Assembly: GCA_004352715.1 (NCBI GenBank)
Contig: SCFE01000117.1
Location: 200,272 to 264,271, forward strand
Direction of reading: 5' to 3'
Length of the DNA stretch: 64,000 nt
Source: Hofstenia miamia
Lineage: Eukaryota > Xenacoelomorpha > Acoela
Below the pieces are notes generated by a model. It was not told where the DNA came from. It ran no database searches and was given only the letters and a program-made list of their open reading frames with translations. Below are positions 27,025-39,000 of this stretch, one piece after another; position 1 is the stretch's first letter; every line of letters starts with the position of its first letter. Position numbers and translations under genes: made by a program.

Positions 27025-30000
27025 CATTTATACACACAAATATTAATATATATATATACATATATATATGTATATATATATATTCAAGTTTAAGCAATAG
27101 GAACTTAAATTAAAAAGTTATAAAAATCAACTAATTTATAAAGCGCTTAAAGCGCCTAAGATTCACATTATTGAAATATAATAGTTATAATAAATGATAA
27201 ATAATAAATGATATCTTAGGTACTTAAATGAGCCTATTCATGTGAGTTTTGGGGAGATCCAGCGGATGGTGGCTTGTTCTTCACCACAGGCGAGTTGCTA
27301 GATACGCTCAAAAGACTGGACATTATAATTTTGTAGCAAGGAAAGATGATTATTTTTGTAAAACATTCTCTGAGTAAACGTTTTATACAATATGAAATGT
27401 GTTGAATAATAACTACGCATGCATAAAAGTAATTTGGTTAGTTTACTAGCAAAAATAAACAAAATCATGACATCTTTGAATGTTTTTATAATACGAATTT
27501 AAAAAAAATGAAATTAGCGACTTTGGCAGTAAAAACATTTTGAATGGTAGTGGCAAATGAATTAAAAGCATGTCCAAACTTTGTCAATTAAATGAATGGG
27601 CAAGGAAACTCAATTGCATTATCTGCCTGGTATTAGATAAGATAGGGAAGGAATTAGTTTCGCAATTGTAGCCGGTATTTAACCCAAGGATGTTTTAACT
27701 GAAAGTGACAAGTGCAATCCAAACAATTCCATCAATGATATGAGAAAGCGTTCGAAAGCCAAAAATACAACCAAGCAGCGAATTTACATTTTAGGATTAA
27801 GGAATCATTTTAGAAGTGCCATCAACCGTAACTTTTTAGAAACTTTGTGTTTAAAAATCTTATTGCAAACTTAGAAATGCAATGCTTTGCAATGCTTAGG
27901 CATGATTTATGCAGTAAATAATAGATAACAACGTATGAAAAATTAAACAAAAATGTAGAAAAAATTATCAAAGTTGATAAGAAATGAGGAAAAAATATTC
28001 AATTGTCATATTGCTTCAGCAAATGTAATTGGACCTCAGATAAATAAACTGAAATTATATCTTTTTCAGATTTTGTATGCGTTTGCGTTTGTCTTTCTTC
28101 AATTATCAGTGCTGTCAACATAACGTCAAACTATCTTTGAAAGCTGTTTTTTATATAAATATTTTTCAACTTAATTCAATTTTATTGCTGAATCAAGCAC
28201 AACTACAATAACAGGCAATTAACTAATGCAATCCTGTAAAAAATATGGAGAATTACGGAAATATTTCATAATGGAATTGTAAAATTTAAAGAATAGCATG
28301 GATAGAGATAATATTAAACTCTCTATTTAATAATATAAAATTAAAATACAGTGAACCCCCACTATTAGGTAATTCCAGTACTGCGCAAATTTTTCCTTAT
28401 CGCAAATACTAAAATAGGTCCAGTTGAACTCCACTATTGCGTAAACTGGACTAATAAAAATAACTTATTCAACAATGAAATTTCAATAAAAATACAACAG
28501 TTATGTGAATATTTTTACCTTTAGTGTTTTAAAATAAGGCAAACTTCTGAAAAAATCCCTTTTCAGTAATGAAAACCGTTCTGAATTAGAATTTCAACAT
28601 GGACCTCTAAGGTCAATGTGGACCCCGATTGAGAATCACACCACGAACTCCAAGTGAAAAAGAAGCGAACATATCATTAAAAAATACATACAATTGCCGG
28701 TTTTATATACGTGACTAATATATTCTACATGTACAGTTGCCATTCGTTATATATAATCTTTAATAGAGTTATTTTTTGTTTGTCATGATAGCGGATGTAC
28801 AAATAAGTATAATGTACAGACACCTATATATACACATACATTACAAACTAAGCTAGACAATTAAAGTTAAAAACCAAAAACAATACAATTAAAATAACAA
28901 TAAAAAACAAAAAATATATATATATATAATTAACGTCTCTTCGTAAGAATTTCGTGGCCGCTGCTAAGTACACGTTCAGAAGCAATTGAGGATGCTACCT
29001 GATTCGAAAGTTGAGAGGTACTGTAATGAACACGATGAAACTAATCACCTATGTAGTAATTAATGAAACTAACGATGTAATTAGCAGAGAATGAAATGTT
29101 CTGTCCCTAGTGTGCTCTATGCATTATTAAATGCTATGCTCTACATGCACTATGCAGATGTACATAAATTTACAATAGAAGCAATTCTCTGAACTTTTTG
29201 CAGAAAAATGAAAAGTTATTAGGTTACTATCAGAGTTAGAACCGGGTCAGCTTTTTTTGCCCGGGCTCGCATCAACACTAAAAAAATCATTCCCAGGCCC
29301 GGATAGCTTTTAAACCCGGGCACAGGTGACAAAATTTATAGTTTTATAAATTTTTCTTGAATGTTTTACATGTACATGTATTCAACGTGCATTATTATAT
29401 TTCATTTGAGATCTCATTTCATCTACATATTTACTCTTTTAAGTACTATCTATGTATATTCAAGTTATTCATTCAAACAGTAAAAAGAAAACGCCGAATA
29501 TTATGTAATCGTATAGCTCACATATTATTCTAATAAGCCGTCACATGAATTGATGCATTGAATTCAACCTATCATCTTATTCAATTAATGAGCATACACT
29601 TAATTTCAAACATGATAAACTTCGGCCTGGGTTTTAAATTTTTCAGGACAGGCCCGGTTCCAGCTTTGGTTACTATTAATACATAGCAGTGAAAGTGCAA
29701 GGAGAATGCCAGTTTTCGGGTTCATAACCTGAAAATATAAAAACTGACCCGAATCGAACCCAATAAGTAGTAGTCCGACCCCAGTCGAAACCTGAGGTCG
29801 GATAGGGTTTCATCGGGCTAGAATTGTCAATTATTAATTCAGAGTACTAAAAATGAAATTTTTCGTATACAATAGATTTGAAAGCCTATTTCATAATTCA
29901 TTGCATCATTGCATTGATTCGAAGTCGTGCTCGTAACGAAAACTTTTATAAAAACAACTTAATACATTTATCAATAAAATGTGCACAATATATGAAGTTA

Positions 30001-33000
30001 AATATTGTGACTATTAGAAAAATGTACAATTTATTAAGAACACCGATATGAAACAATTGATGAATAATCGTATTGAAATAACAGAAATCAAATGAAATAG
30101 AAACAAGCCGACACATCAAAAGCAGGAATAAGCCTACTAACATGTTATTGCTTTGCCTTTAATTCGCAACACTTGTTCTATAAACTGCACAGTTGACATG
30201 CATGGAGGAATATTTTTATTTAATAAAATTCAAATATACATTTTGTTTATTCAAAGCAGAATTTCATTTCCAGTTTTAAAAATGCTCCAATATAATACTG
30301 GTAAAGATCATAAACTTCGCCTTTTATGGTGTACGTATCGAATTAATTATTTAAACTAATGCTTTACGTATTAATTTTTAGTATTATGTGAATGTCTGAT
30401 TTAGTTTGTAGCATAAAACAATGAAAGAATAATTAAATGGAAACAATCAATTGCTTCGTAATTTCGCTTTTCATTGAATCGGAAAGTGAATGTGCGATTG
30501 CGTAATCACAGGCTACGTTCTAAGAGATTAGAATGGAATATTGCATAACGAGTTTAATACGTGGGAATTATTACTCCCACAAATCACATTGTTCTATAAT
30601 CGGATTTGACACTAAGAAGCGTACACATTCAAAATTTCTCATTGATAATGGAGGATATTGCCTTATGAACAACTCATAAAACAGCAATTCAAATTCCTCT
30701 CTGCCATAAAATTTTATATATCACAACAGAATTAAAGCTTCTAATGAAATTGCATTTTCCCTTCAAAATGATACTTATTAAAGATACTTTTATATAATAT
30801 AATGATGATATGATAGGCATATTTCTAGAACATTTGTAATCATTAGCACATCAGGGGTTGTAAAATATACTTATTAGTCGTTATAATAAAAGAAATTGTG
30901 GAAGCAATGGAGCCAACATTTCACAAGAGATTAAATATTATTTTCAATTTGGATCAGATTTGTCAACGAGTCGAATTTTTAAGCTCGGCTCGCTACAGAG
31001 ACTTTCAATGAGGCTCGTTTTAGATTGATAATGTTTAAAAAATATTTGGCAAAAAGAAGTTTTTACATAGCTCTTCCTATTATTAAATAAACATTTGAAA
31101 AAAAGATTTTAAGAAAAATATATTCAATGAAAAAATAAGAAAATTTGCATAATCAAATTAACATGCAAAACTATAAAAGGCTCGTTTTGAGCTTGTTGGG
31201 TATCAAATGCAGTGCTCAACGTCGGCTCGGCTTGTTAAGAAGTTGGATAGAGTAAGAGATAGTAAGCCAGGCAATGTTTTAGGGGTAGCCGTCTTAGAAA
31301 CAAAATGTCATAACTACAATAATTACAAATGGTCTGTTTAGTTTTTATGTGAAACGAGAAATTTACATATTTCAACGTACTTTTCATATTTTTGAAAAAT
31401 TTTCATATAAGCCAGTTTACCTTACATGGGCAGAGTCAGTGTTTCAAATTAAGTAAAAATTTTTGATGAACTTTACAGCAACCTATCTCCATTGACAGTG
31501 GCAGCTAAATATTTGAACGAAAATTTGTAATTTTGCATGAGCGATTTTGATGTTACTGAATGCATGAAGTTATTCCTATTTTTGTTATTATTAATATAGA
31601 AAACAGCCTAGCACAGATTTTAAGGGTACCTGTTTGATTAAATTTACATTATTCAGTGGTATTACAAAATACACCGGATTTGTATTGAACAGTTGCTTCA
31701 TCTTTAATTAAAGCCAAGAGGAATAAAAGAATAAAGTCAATTAAGAGGCAATGATTTGATTTTGAATAGAAAACATTATCCCAGTGTATACTTAACAAAA
31801 ATTTGACAGTGGAATCAAATAACATTAATTCATACAATTCATCTTCCTGACATCAATGCAATTCAATTATCCAACACACGTTGCCATTGTTCTGGTAACA
31901 CAATTACCCAACTGGTGGTGGACATCAGAATTTTTTGCGAAATAGGTAGGGGTAAATCAAATCTTCATATATTTTAAGCTCAAAATCTAACAAAGAAAAT
32001 ATTTATTTCATCCTTTTCAAATATTGCTGTTAATATAGACGATCAAATATTGCCAATCAACTTCAATGCATGTGAAACTAGAAAAGCACTCGGAGAGCGC
32101 AGACCTCCGTCACGCAGCTTGTGTCCCCCTGATCAACACCAAAATTTAATGGATTCCTCCTTGGACGCAGACGCACCTCTGGTGAAAATTTGAGCTCAAT
32201 CCATATATTAATTTTTCCGTAAAGTTGCTAACAGACAAACAGACAAACAAACAAACCAACGCTACCAAAAACATGACCTCCTTGGCGGAGGTAATGACAG
32301 ATAATTCTTATTGCAAATAAGATAGTAATTCCACGTCTATGTAATAATGTGACGAATTATATTAAGAAATATTAGTGATGATAAACTCAAAAACCTATTC
32401 ATTCATTTAAATTTACAATGAAAATTAGAGTGAAAATCATTCAATCATATTTGAACTGATGTGAGCGGGGGTAATCAACTTTTTTGGTAGATGATGAAAG
32501 TATACATTCATAAATGGAGCTTCAAGCAATCGGTTAACCCTGATAGTGACGAGTTTATCACATATGATGCTCTAAGTAATCAAATTCATTATATAAATGT
32601 GATTCATATTCTTCTTTGATCATATTCAACTATACCGTGCGTGGAGTTTCGACCAGCAATGCTTTTGACCTTTCCCAACGACGGTATAGACTTCTAATCT
32701 AGAAAGTCTTTGCCTGCATAATTTAAACCTAACACATATGATACTCCATCCGGCGTAGTAGTGCACAGCGTATCACACATGATACATCCGCCATTTTGAA
32801 TATGACATGTAAAAAGGTAAAGCAACATGATTACGCTTTTAGCGATGCAATTTGATATGTAAATTAAGAAAAAAAAAGAATTAATAAACTAACCTTCGTT
32901 ACAAATGGGTTATCCGCTTAACCGGCAATTCTGAAAAGCAAAATATTCATCTTTCGTTTTTGAAAGTAACCTAACTTTTCTGCAGTTAAAAACACTACAC

Positions 33001-36000
33001 TATTCGCGCATGTTCAGAGAATTTTATAGATGTGATGATTGTATCGATATAAATAGCAAATCAGAGAAGCCTAATTAAAATACGCAGCATAAAACAATAG
33101 AGTTAGAAACGGTTAACAGGCAAAAAAAAACTTTAACTGCTTGAAGGCCTACTGATATTAGATCTGATGACGTATTTGCAAATTAAAATGGTAGTTATCA
33201 AGGAAAACAAAATAAATGCTCGAAAATAGCAATAACATGAAAGACCTAAATTCATCGAGAAATAATCCTTGAGAAACACGATTTAGTGAATATATAAGGG
33301 AATTGATGAGAAAGATTAAATTATCTGAAAAGTTGAATAAACTTTAGCAAATTCACTCACGTGATAAACTAACACTGAGTTGAAATAATGAAGGAAATAT
33401 TTCCAATGGAGGTTTACCTATTTAATTCATCAATAAACAGTACGCAGAAAGGAATTTGTTTGTCGTAGAAAATTTCATTTTCAATATTCATCCATAACCC
33501 GGGGTAAGCCCCGTGCCTGGCCCGTACGTAAATGTTAATTACCTAAGAGAGTCTGTTGCAACAAGAAAACCTGCCCATGTGCTATGATCGATGCATATTT
33601 AAACTAAAATTTACACTATCAATTCAGAATTAAGTCCCGTTTCCAGAAGAAGAGTTATGAACACATTTTATCAATTCATTAACCAATCCTGCTTCTAATC
33701 ATTGATTGTTATTTACAACACATCAACCAGTTTGAAAATACATTAAATGGTCGGCTGATTAATCACTAATTAAAAACGGGGTCTTACTTACGACAATAGG
33801 AAACTATACTGCTTATAGGACCTTATAAAATAGATTACATTAATTCAATTTAAACTATATTCTGAATTTTACAATATAATATACATAAGGCCACGGTTAG
33901 ACTAGTGATTGGTTCAAAACTGATCTATCACATTTTGATTGAATCGCATGTTTACCCACCCGAGACAATTAGCGAAGTGACGATCACAAAGAAATCGTGC
34001 GCATTCGATTTCCTTGTGATCGTCACGTCGCAACTTTAAAGTCCAGTTGAACTCATTTTACCATTATGTCATACGAATTTTCAATATTTACATTTTTAAA
34101 TATCTAGCTCATCTTAAGTCAACATTAGAGGCCAAAATACCATACTAGACAATCCGAACTTTCGGATTATCCAAACACCATGGAAATCTTTTGATGTAAC
34201 ATCAAAAAATAAATTTGATTGATTCCAAGAAAGTAACAGTCATGATTTTTTAAGCTGCAAACAATGTAATTGCTTGGTGAAACCATTTTATTAAATTTTC
34301 CAAAAGCTTACATATCATTTTTATGCCTGGGTTTGGTCCGTTTTCAATAATTTAAGTTGGGTTGTGCCGTTGAATTTGGGGTTTGGCCTGCAATTTCAGC
34401 CCATTTATAAATATGATTTGGATAGAATTATTCATTATATAAAGTGCTTCGGGAATATTCTTCGCAACATTAGTGAGATTTAAACAGCCACCAATAATAA
34501 TTGACACAGTTTTAGACACTTTGGATGCTGAGAGTCTGTCATATATTGTAGGATCGTCATCACGTGACTGCCAGTAAGTGTCGAACACAACGTATTTGCG
34601 AAGACAATCGCGACATTATGTACAAAACTAGGGTAAATAATAGTAAACAAACTAAAATAAAGGAAAACAAAAGAAAATACGAACGAAAACAAAAAAGCGA
34701 AGCACGCACTTTCATATCCGGCGAAATCATCATATCGATGCCATAATAATGCTTTTATATTATTAAAGGTGTAATGTGTAATGCATCAATACATATTACA
34801 TGTTTTGGCATAATGTCAAACATACACTTAAACCTTTTGGGGACACCCTTTTAAAAAAATCATTCACATTCAAAACGATTTAACCGCACGGATGGATGAA
34901 ACTAGTAAATGGAGGGGTCTACACGTTATCAAACAGCTTGACGAATTGATTACGGTGAACATCGTTACGTTTATTGAATTCATGGAATGAATCAGTATAC
35001 ATTTGATATTAATGATATTTTGATCTAGAACAACTATTGTTTGTTGGAAAACTATGTTGGATGTCAGAAAAGCAGTCCATAGCGCCTATAAACTGCAGAA
35101 TTTGGGTTTTCCTATTTTTATTTCAGGTGCACTTGACAAAGAAAAGAAATATCTTAAGGAAAGGTTGAACCTTATAAATGAGTATGGATATAATAACAAG
35201 AGTTAACTATTCGAAATTGTGAACTGTTACACAATGGCTATCATATCTCTTTATCAGATCGACGAAAGTCTAAGTCTCCATTATTTTGTGTATTATTAAT
35301 TTCCTGATCTATCAATGGTAAGGAAAATTCATCCATGAATTCGTTGTAGAAAACTCTTTCATTATAGAAACATGGATTACAGCAGGGGAAATTTGTAGGG
35401 ATTACAAACTATGCCCTGAAGGTTACGGTTTTAAAAGCTTCGCTCGCCCCTCTAGAAGAAACGATATCGGCTACCTAAATCTTTCGAGTCTTAAGCCTAC
35501 ATGTTGCAGTGTGAATCCTTAGCTTATGGTCTCATGATTGTGATATATCACTCACCTTCTCCTAAGCTTAAAGATTTTCTTGTGGATTATATATATATAT
35601 ATATATATANNNNNNNNNNNNNNNNNNNNNNNNNNNNNNNNNNNNNNNNNNNNNNNNNNNNNNNNNNNNNNNNNNNNNNNNNNNNNNNNNNNNNNNNNNN
35701 NNNNNNNNNNNNNNNNNNNNNNNNNNNNNNNNNNNNNNNNNNNNNNNNNNNNNNNNNNNNNNNNNNNNNNNNNNNNNNNNNNNNNNNNNNNNNNNNNNNN
35801 NNNNNNNNNNNNNNNNNNNNNNNNNNNNNNNNNNNNNNNNNNNNNNNNNNNNNNNNNNNNNNNNNNNNNNNNNNNNNNNNNNNNNNNNNNNNNNNNNNNN
35901 NNNNNNNNNNNNNNNNNNNNNNNNNNNNNNNNNNNNNNNNNNNNNNNNNNNNNNNNNNNNNNNNNNNNNNNNNNNNNNNNNNNNNNNNNNNNNNNNNNNN

Positions 36001-39000
36001 NNNNNNNNNNNNNNNNNNNNNNNNNNNNNNNNNNNNNNNNNNNNNNNNNNNNNNNNNNNNNNNNNNNNNNNNNNNNNNNNNNNNNNNNNNNNNNNNNNNN
36101 NNNNNNNNNNNNNNNNNNNNNNNNNNNNNNNNNNNNNNNNNNNNNNNNNNNNNNNNNNNNNNNNNNNNNNNNNNNNNNNNNNNNNNNNNNNNNNNNNNNN
36201 NNNNNNNNNNNNNNNNNNNNNNNNNNNNNNNNNNNNNNNNNNNNNNNNNNNNNNNNNNNNNNNNNNNNNNNNNNNNNNNNNNNNNNNNNNNNNNNNNNNN
36301 NNNNNNNNNNNNNNNNNNNNNNNNNNNNNNNNNNNNNNNNNNNNNNNNNNNNNNNNNNNNNNNNNNNNNNNNNNNNNNNNNNNNNNNNNNNNNNNNNNNN
36401 NNNNNNNNNNNNNNNNNNNNNNNNNNNNNNNNNNNNNNNNNNNNNNNNNNNNNNNNNNNNNNNNNNNNNNNNNNNNNNNNNNNNNNNNNNNNNNNNNNNN
36501 NNNNNNNNNNNNNNNNNNNNNNNNNNNNNNNNNNNNNNNNNNNNNNNNNNNNNNNNNNNNNNNNNNNNNNNNNNNNNNNNNNNNNNNNNNNNNNNNNNNN
36601 NNNNNNNNNTATATATATATATGCATAACACTGAGTTATTTTCGTAAATTTACAACTGAAAATATGCGTTAATGTGTTGTTTTTATATAAATTTTTCTTT
36701 TGTGTGCACTGTATATATTAAGAGCACTTTAAAAATTTCCAAATTTATTTCGTCTTATAATAATTTAGAAAGAATTCTAGCTTAATGGTTTCATAATTAG
36801 TTGGCTATTTTTTTGTTATTTCAAGGATTTTTATTTGTGTCGGATTATTAGGACCAAGTTTTTTATCATATATTTTAAAAATATGCAGCTAACTTAATAT
36901 CATTGCCGGTTATTTTAATGCTTCATAAGGACATGTTGTGTTTCGAATTTCGCTTGAGATATTTGTTATACACTTTTATCCACCACTCGACTGTGTGGAA
37001 TTTATGAATGTATACAGAGTTGTTTACTCCTACGCCAAGTCTAATACAAATGTTTCGTCTAACTCTGTTAATTGAAGATCTCGCACATAGTTTCCAGAAA
37101 TTTTGTTATATTAGTACAATCGAAAGAAGCTTCCCTCATAATTTGTCTCTGTTTACTCAGTTATACTTTCACTCTTGAATATTATCCAGATTTTTCTCAT
37201 ATTCTACTAAAATGGAATCATACTATTTCTCCTTGTCCTAAAACCTTTAAAATGTATTTATTTTTTAATTCAGCACAGAGCTGCAACCGTGCCTGGTTTT
37301 TGGAAGCACGCACGCCACAGTTTTTCAAAAATATTATTACGCAAGGCAGGTTTCTGCACGAGGTGACAATCGCGGATTTTAGAATTTTTAAAATTTCAAA
37401 CATGCATTTCTCCAGTATGTAGAATGATTAAAGCCAGTGTATTATGTCTTATAAATCAACAAAAAAGATAGAAAATGTATTAGCCAGAATCGCAGATCGA
37501 ACTATTTCGATGTTGTTCACGTGAAAAATAAACAACTTTATTTTTGAAAAAGGTTTGATGTATAGGGTTTACTTATTCTAATTAAATGTATACTGTTCTA
37601 ACAGTATGGGCACTTAAATGAAGATAACTAATATATTAGAAAACTCTTAGGCCCTACTGCATAGAAAAATAATGTAATAATTAGACCATAAACTATAAAC
37701 TTAGAAACATTAAATAACACGTAGTAAATTATTCGTTATGTACTAAATATGTCTCACGACAGTTCGACAAAAATCGCAAAACATAATATCTAATACATCT
37801 GTAAGCCACGGTTATCGAGTCGAGTTCGAGTTGCTCGTTCATAGGTCAAGTTTTTGCGTTTCAAGTTCGAGTTTGAGTATTTTTTGAAGAAAATTCTGAG
37901 TTCGATCGAGTTTTTTCTAATTCCGAGTTTTTTAGAGTAAAAAATATTTATTTTATAATAATTCCGAGCTTTGCAGGCTAAAAATAATTATTTTCAATTC
38001 AAAAACTGAATTTCAAAATAAATAAATTTTTATGGTATTTTCGAATGGATTTTCTATCGAATTCTAGTTTTACTGATTTCTTTTCCAAGTTTTTCCGATA
38101 GAGTTTTACGAACTGATTCGATTTTAAGTTTTCAACATTCCGAGTACTCGAAAACCCTGTTGTAAGCAATGATTTGAAATTCTCAAAAAGTCAAACAGGA
38201 ATTATATAGCATAACGGCGGGAACGAAAATACGAATAATCTTGTTGCATTTAAAAAATTCCCGCAATGTAATTTCTATGCAAATCTATTTCTAAGAATCA
38301 TTTGTCTTATTAAACATGAACTAGCATTTAATATATTATGAACAGAAAATTGTGAGTTTTAGACGCTTGAATATTCCAAATATTCCATAGATTTAGGGCA
38401 CGGCACGGTTGCAGCTCTGATTCAGCAAATATAGTCCTAGTATCAATATTATTATGAATTCGATTAAACCAGTGCTGGCCTACCATTAGACCAACTAGGC
38501 AGCTGCCTAGGGCGCCCATTTGCAGGGGGTGCAAAAATAAATAATACTCTTATCATAATTTTTCATTTCTAGAGAGACGGGTGGTGAGACAAAAATTCTT
38601 TATTTACTAATAGTTAGCCTATCAAAGTAAATAACCATGCAGAATAATATTTTTAGTATTTTCAAGGCTAGGCGGTTAAAGCAATATAAGATTAATAGAT
38701 TGCAGCTAAAACGCACTTCGTTATATATTCATTATATCTGCCATATCTGCCTAGTTGTCAGATTATACGAAAATATGACGATCGACCAGGAAAATGAAAA
38801 GCACATTAAGCAAGAAGAATAATACTGGAGGCAACTATTGGAACGGTTGATAGAACTTGTCAAAACTCTCTGAGCATTCAAAATCTTGCATTTCATGATG
38901 GAAGTGTTGACAAGATACACCGTCATGGAGTAACTTGCACTGTTTGATCCTCTCATGAAGGATCATCTAAGAAAGATCACCAATGGTGAAACGTATGTAG

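Larger units (their letters stand above)
13235..35609 (-). other. Contig probably placed in reverse orientation
   Basis: Bounded by 1000-N gaps on both sides and by (TA)n at both ends. It contains KDM1B exons 7 and 8 on the minus strand, in the order expected if the whole contig is flipped. Exon 6 (phase 1, +) joins exon 7 (-), and exon 8 (phase 1, -) joins exon 9 (+), with correct codons. Strands of all features listed inside this interval are as they appear in the window. Confidence 0.9.

Noticed and set aside
13235-35609. A true genomic inversion disrupting KDM1B
   Set aside because: The boundaries coincide exactly with 1000-N scaffold gaps, and all codon phases work when the contig is flipped, so mis-orientation is simpler. 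It remains formally possible.
37072-37422. 116-codon frame
   Set aside because: Phe/Ile/Leu-rich translation of AT-rich DNA with a competing antisense frame; no domain.
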